From contig OZ037767.1 in NCBI GenBank assembly GCA_964035545.1, positions 4,339,680 to 4,403,679 of the forward strand: a DNA stretch of 64,000 nt, in the 5' to 3' direction. Below, one piece after another: positions 59,301-64,000 of this stretch. This DNA is from Bugula neritina (lineage: Eukaryota; Bryozoa; Gymnolaemata; Cheilostomatida; Bugulidae). The first letter of the stretch is position 1. Each line of letters begins with the position of its first letter. Under the pieces are notes generated by a model. It saw nothing but the letters and a program-made list of their open reading frames with translations, did no database searches and had not been told where the DNA came from. Made by a program: the position numbers and the translations under genes.

Positions 59301-59828
59301 AACAGCCAAAAACTGTGACTGCTTCATTTAATAATTCCTAATTTTGGATGTTAACAGAAGTTAGTCAGCGTTTGGTGTTTGTTAAAACCACTGTGAAGAA
59401 AATATATTTATATCTCACAAAAGAGTTATACCAATACAAAGTAATAAGGGCACCACAAGATATTTATCTTTTGTGTTGCTTAGCATCCTTTCTAGTAATT
59501 TGAGACTGATGTTAAACTCAACTTTTGTTTATATAAATTGTGCATATTAATAATCACCTTGGTTCCGCACCTCTGGTATAATATAATAATACATTCATAC
59601 AAGAATCAGCAATTCCAAGTTGTCATTAACCAGAGAATTTGAAAAATTCTCTCAAGAAGAAAAACAACTCCAAATAGAGAATGCAAGTGATACCTGATCA
59701 CACTATTAGTTTTCCTCTATTTGGCCCTGTTTGAAGCAAAAATCTAGGAGGTGACAAATGTGATTACAGTAAGTTGTGTATAAAATTTTACAGTTTTATA
59801 ATAAATGTTAGAATATCACTATAATAGC

Positions 59829-59834
59829 TTTATT
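59829..59834 (-). terminator. Poly(A) signal of CCDC97
   Basis: AATAAA on the minus strand about 68 nt downstream of the CCDC97 stop codon. Confidence 0.6.
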
Positions 59835-59901
59835 TAGAGCAAATGTACACCCAACTGTGAATGTTAACCTGAAGAGCAATGCCTCTACCTCACCAATACA
59901 G

Positions 59902-62615
59902 TCAATAGTCGTATTCATCGGGAGCTAGAGATGAGACATGTGCCACTGACACGTCCTCTTCATCCGTCTCATCAAAGTATGCCTCTTCAGCATCTCTACC
60001 CTCCTGCACCAGGTCATCATATTTACAGTTACCATCTACAGAGCTAAAAAGAAACACCACATATCTCTAAAGCACAATTTACTAAATATAAAAGCTGCAG
60101 ATTTTATGACAACATTTCAAGATCATTGACGTATTGTTTTAGAAGGTTGCATCATTTTCAGATTTTTGAGACGGTAACTTAATTCTACTCACTTTTTCGT
60201 CTCAATTAAAATTGTTGGTTATTGTGCTATGTAAACTTAGCGCAATGTGCAAATAGAGAAGGGTTTAACAGGTATAGTTCACCTATAATCAAACTCTTGA
60301 TCTTGCCCTGCCAGAAACCGCTCTTGCATGACGTGTAGAAATTCTTCTCTCAAAGCCATTCTTTCATCAGCAGAAATACCTAACAGAAGAGAAACTAAAT
60401 ATAGATTGAGAACAAAAAACTGAATTGCAATGAAATAATATAAAATGTGGAGTGTTCAATGGTTGTTATCAAGTTGATCAAAAATGCATTTTCACAATTA
60501 CAGTTCTATATTTAAAAACAACAAAAACAGAAATATATTGAAAATACAGCATTGCAAATAAGTAGAGGAATAAAATTAAGTTATAGACACACAGTTTCAT
60601 TGAATCTACAAAGGTGAGAATTTGAACAAAGAATAATGACAACTTATAGTCCACATTAGTACTTACCACTATTTTCTACGTCTGCGGGTGTGCATTCCTC
60701 GTCACTTTCGCTGTCCTCTTCCTCTAGTTGACTCTCTTCTCTGGAAAGCTGCCGTGTGTATAGCTCGTCATTACCTAGTGATGAAGTCAATATGAGACAT
60801 AAAGTTCTTGCATCATTCAGTCTATAGTTCTGGGTAGCTTAACAACTTAATAATTCAATTTAATAATTTCCCTAAGAAATCAGCACACCAAGTTTAAAAC
60901 CTGTTATAGGAACTCCCACCTCTCCTTCCAAGCATAGTTATGGGCTCAGGTTATAGGAGATACTTTAGTAAGTCATCATTATCAGTGGACACAACTGTGG
61001 TTTGTATATTAATTTTCACAGATCATTATTGAAAAAACTGATAAAAAATCATGAAACATACACAATTTTTCGTTACTTTTAAATGTAAAATAGCAAATTT
61101 GCAAATTTGCAAATTAATTTTCTTCACCTATATACTCATGTAATGAAACTGGGAAAAAAAGGAAGTGTTGTCTCATTGATTGTCAAAGTATTGCAATATA
61201 GCTAGAAAAAAATATTGAAGCAAATGGGTTGCAAAACTATTTTCAAAAGTAATTTCGAAAGTTTCAAAAAATAATAACAAAAAGCTATGAAGTATAATGC
61301 AAAAAGAAAGACATGTGGCATTTGCTTGGGCATCAAAATATTGAAAGCTGAAGTTTGAAACGAAAGAATATAATACAATTAAAATCATGCAACACCTTCT
61401 ACTCCTAGGACCTAGGCAAATAAATGACACTAAGCCAACTTCAAATGCGAATATTTAACAATGCAGCAAGAACATAATTTATGAAACGAGTATAAAAGAC
61501 CAACCTACCTCGAGAGTCCATTTGTTCAAGCAACATTGTAGAAAATCCGGTGTGCTGCCTCAAAAGGTTATCAGATTGAGTCTTGATGTCATCGTCTGTG
61601 AGATGTCGGCCAACCATCTGCAAAGATGGTGAATTTATTACAACCACGAAGTAAATGTTGAAATACAAAGACAATTGATTTGACTGCACGATACATGCCT
61701 TAGAAACTCAAATTGAGAAAAAGTGGCCATGATTAACAGAACCTGCTCATAAAGTAGTGGATCTCTATGTTTCATTTGCTCATCACTAAAATATTCACCG
61801 GCTGCCAGTAAACTTCTCATCGCCACGAATCTACGATTTTTCACTCTTTGACCTGCAGCCTTTAACTCTCTTTTCAAAATTTTCAGTTGATACATTAAAT
61901 CTTTGTCTTCTACAATTTGAAACAAAACTGCTAATACATAAACTGAAACACCTAATAAACTTATATGAGTTAAATAGGTAATTCATCTGTTAGATTATCG
62001 AAAAACAAATGTAAGATTCTTAAAAAATGTTGATTTGAAATGCCAATTAAATGGCAAAGTGTGGAAATTTGAAAGGCATGGTGAAATATTACAAAGATAC
62101 AAAAACTTACCAATCAATTTACATTTTAGAACACAGTAAACAATGTATATTGTATAGAATTTCTTTGGCTTTATTAGTAGGCTGAGCACAGCTGATTGAT
62201 TACCTCTATCGCCAGATTCTATCCTACATGCCTACAGCTTACAACTTTCTGGTTCTATTTTCACTACTTATTAAAAAGCAATTCTGCTAAAAATTGAACA
62301 ACTAAATCTACTAAAAGTAGCCTACATAGATTTTTATTAGTAATTATATAATTGTCAATATGAATAATGCCACTTTGCATTACCTGCAAAATTTTTAGTA
62401 AAATAATTTATATGCTCCTCTTTTAACTGAATGCCATATCTAGTTAGGAATGTTGCGGCAGATTGTTCTAAAACAGAACGTAAAAATATCGCTTTCTTTT
62501 CTAAAGAGAGATTTTCCGAATCACGTTGATGGTCACCAAAGTACGAATCTGTTTGAGCTAGATACGATATCATAGAGGAAATAATGTCTGGATCTTGACT
62601 AGTACATGCATCCAT
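59902..62615 (-). CDS. CCDC97: Coiled-coil domain-containing protein 97
   Basis: CCDC97 is a small acidic protein reported to associate with the SF3B complex of the U2 snRNP. Exons right to left: 62615-62384, 61909-61743, 61617-61509, 60774-60667, 60379-60283, 60043-59902; phases agree, 284 residues. Family landmarks: [64 protein letters not shown], an acidic stretch ([13 protein letters not shown]), then [34 protein letters not shown] and [13 protein letters not shown]. All align with human CCDC97, which likewise ends with an acidic FDE tail. The start Met at 62615 is a choice: the frame is open a little further to an acceptor at about 62638, so a short upstream coding exon may exist. Only GT of the exon-2 donor (gttctg) is canonical. 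Confidence 0.9.
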
Positions 62616-62639
62616 AGCATCGCGGTGCTCAACAGACCT

Positions 62640-64000
62640 GAAAAACAATCACACAAAAACTGCATTTGAAGGTATTTTTTATTTAGTTGACTACTCAACA
62701 GTTTTTGAAAGTATAAAATTAAATGAAAGATAATACTCATTAAATAGACTAATAGTAATAGTGTAGTAAAAAAACTTGCACTGCAGTCAACTATTAAGGA
62801 AGTTGTAAATTCACAATAAAATTTTTCATTATATTTGGCTATGCTAGTCTAATGCTATTGCTATTCACTATTCAGTATTCACTTTGACTTTCACTAGCAG
62901 TAGCTAGAGCTTTGAGTTTGCCTTTGGCGGTTTTTCTAATAAATCATAAAAATAATATTAAATTTAAAATTAATTATAATATTAATATAAAATTAAAAAT
63001 AAATATATCAGATTTTTATTTTACTTTTACTGTTTTAGCCAATATCAATATCAATATGAATATCAATTACAATAGTGAATAACAATACGAAACGGAAATC
63101 ACTGAAATGTCAGCAAAAGCATGAATAGTATTACTATTACTATTAGTAAAATTAAATCAACATTCAATTAAAAAGTTCAGTTTTGGCTTTGCAGAAAATA
63201 ATAATTATTAATATCATAATCATTATCATATTCATATTGATATTCATATTCTAATTCATTATCATCACACTCACAGTCACAGATACTGATAGTAAGACTG
63301 AACAGAGGCCATGCTGTTTTAATTTCAAATTGTAACCTTTTCTAACCTCAATTCATAGGCGTGGATAAGCATACTGTTCAACGAGTTCTAACCGAAAAAC
63401 AGTGGGCGCGGATATCAATAACCCGACAGAAACCATTGAAATAATAATATGGCTTGCCTTGGAAGTAAATATGCTATACACACAAATCTGAGTTTTTTAT
63501 AAGCTTGTATCTATAGTTTTTAAGTTTATGTATAATATGACAAAGTTGTAAATTATAAATTTTGAGATAATAGTATTGCGTTTTGCAAAGAGATTATTGA
63601 CTTTTTATTGTGCAGATAATTTCAATGATAATATACTCATACCAGCGAGTCTACAACAGTTCGTTTCTTCACCCTTCGCACTTTCATGACTATTCAAAGC
63701 TCTGTAATCAGTAGCCTGTAAGTTGCTTATCATTTTGTAAGAAGCAATGGTTTAAATTTCATTATTTTACAAACTCTTACAATTGTATGCCAGAACCTAT
63801 TTTACTAATAAGACCCTTATGGGCATTCTGATACTGTGAAGTGTGACTCTAAGTCTGTGGGCGTGGCACTTTTTTTTTTTATTCTAACAAATAAGTATAA
63901 CTATAAGTATAAGACATAGATGATAGAATTTAAACATAAAAATTAACAGATGTGGTCGTAAAAAGTGTTTTTAGTAATGCTGTAATTTTTATGATTGTGT
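62640..64000. other. Right flank, probable CCDC97 promoter side
   Basis: About 1.4 kb of AT-rich sequence with AT and ATATTGAT-like repeats (62930-63270). No exon recognised with confidence; see the rejected candidate at 63643-63687. Confidence 0.35.

Larger units (their letters stand above)
55048..59901. other. Gene-poor region with element debris
   Basis: About 4.9 kb between the Harbinger relics and CCDC97. Apart from the gag-like fragment at about 55976-56340, I recognise nothing. An open frame at 58720-58923 has no family signature. Confidence 0.4.

Noticed and set aside
63643-63687. Candidate first exon of CCDC97 on the minus strand (MKVRRVKKRTVVDSL followed by a donor)
   Set aside because: Its phase does not match the next acceptor at about 62638: joining gives an immediate stop. 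It may be non-coding 5' UTR or belong to another transcript.

Overview
This is a window of an intron-rich, AT-rich animal nuclear genome. The gene set (7B2, COMMD4, AAR2, ANKEF1, FKBP2, a TPR1-less Hop/STIP1, CCDC97) is metazoan. The 7B2 has an invertebrate-type cysteine tail, ANKEF1 implies motile cilia, and exons are short with long introns full of simple repeats. A marine, lophotrochozoan-type invertebrate is my inference; the species cannot be named from the sequence alone. Exon borders below were placed by hand from GT/AG sites, phase continuity and recalled family sequences; an error of one base is possible at some junctions.

Layout, left to right. Four genes lie in tandem on the minus strand: SCG5/7B2 (495-3996, 3' end outside the window), COMMD4 (8124-11302, plus a possible ATG-only exon at 11813-11815), an unrecognised four-exon model (14514-17347) and AAR2 (17787-23537). 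A bidirectional intergenic gap of about 2.4 kb separates AAR2 from a 12-exon plus-strand gene (25930-32799). It encodes a type II membrane protein with the order TM, WSC, TSR-like segment, WSC, carbohydrate sulfotransferase. ANKEF1 (33856-40591, minus, 14 exons including a 15-nt microexon) converges on it. FKBP2 (43492-44928, plus) is divergent from ANKEF1 and converges on STIP1 (46201-49366, minus). From about 51.1 to 56.4 kb lies a graveyard of mobile elements: a Penelope-like C-terminal relic, two unrelated PIF/Harbinger transposase relics and a gag-like fragment. CCDC97 (59902-62615, minus) closes the window.

The genes do not form a pathway. Several belong to the secretory route: 7B2 (PC2 chaperone), FKBP2 (ER prolyl isomerase) and the sulfotransferase (Golgi). 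AAR2 and CCDC97 are linked to the spliceosome, and STIP1 to Hsp90.

Non-coding highlights: three copies of a roughly 200-bp tRNA-derived SINE; a 12-bp satellite whose every unit is a consensus 5' splice site and E2-box on the strand opposite to its host gene; a perfect palindrome of about 150 bp; a 20-G homopolymer; and many TA-, CATA-, TAC- and CTATAGT-type repeats. No rRNA, functional tRNA or CRISPR array was seen.
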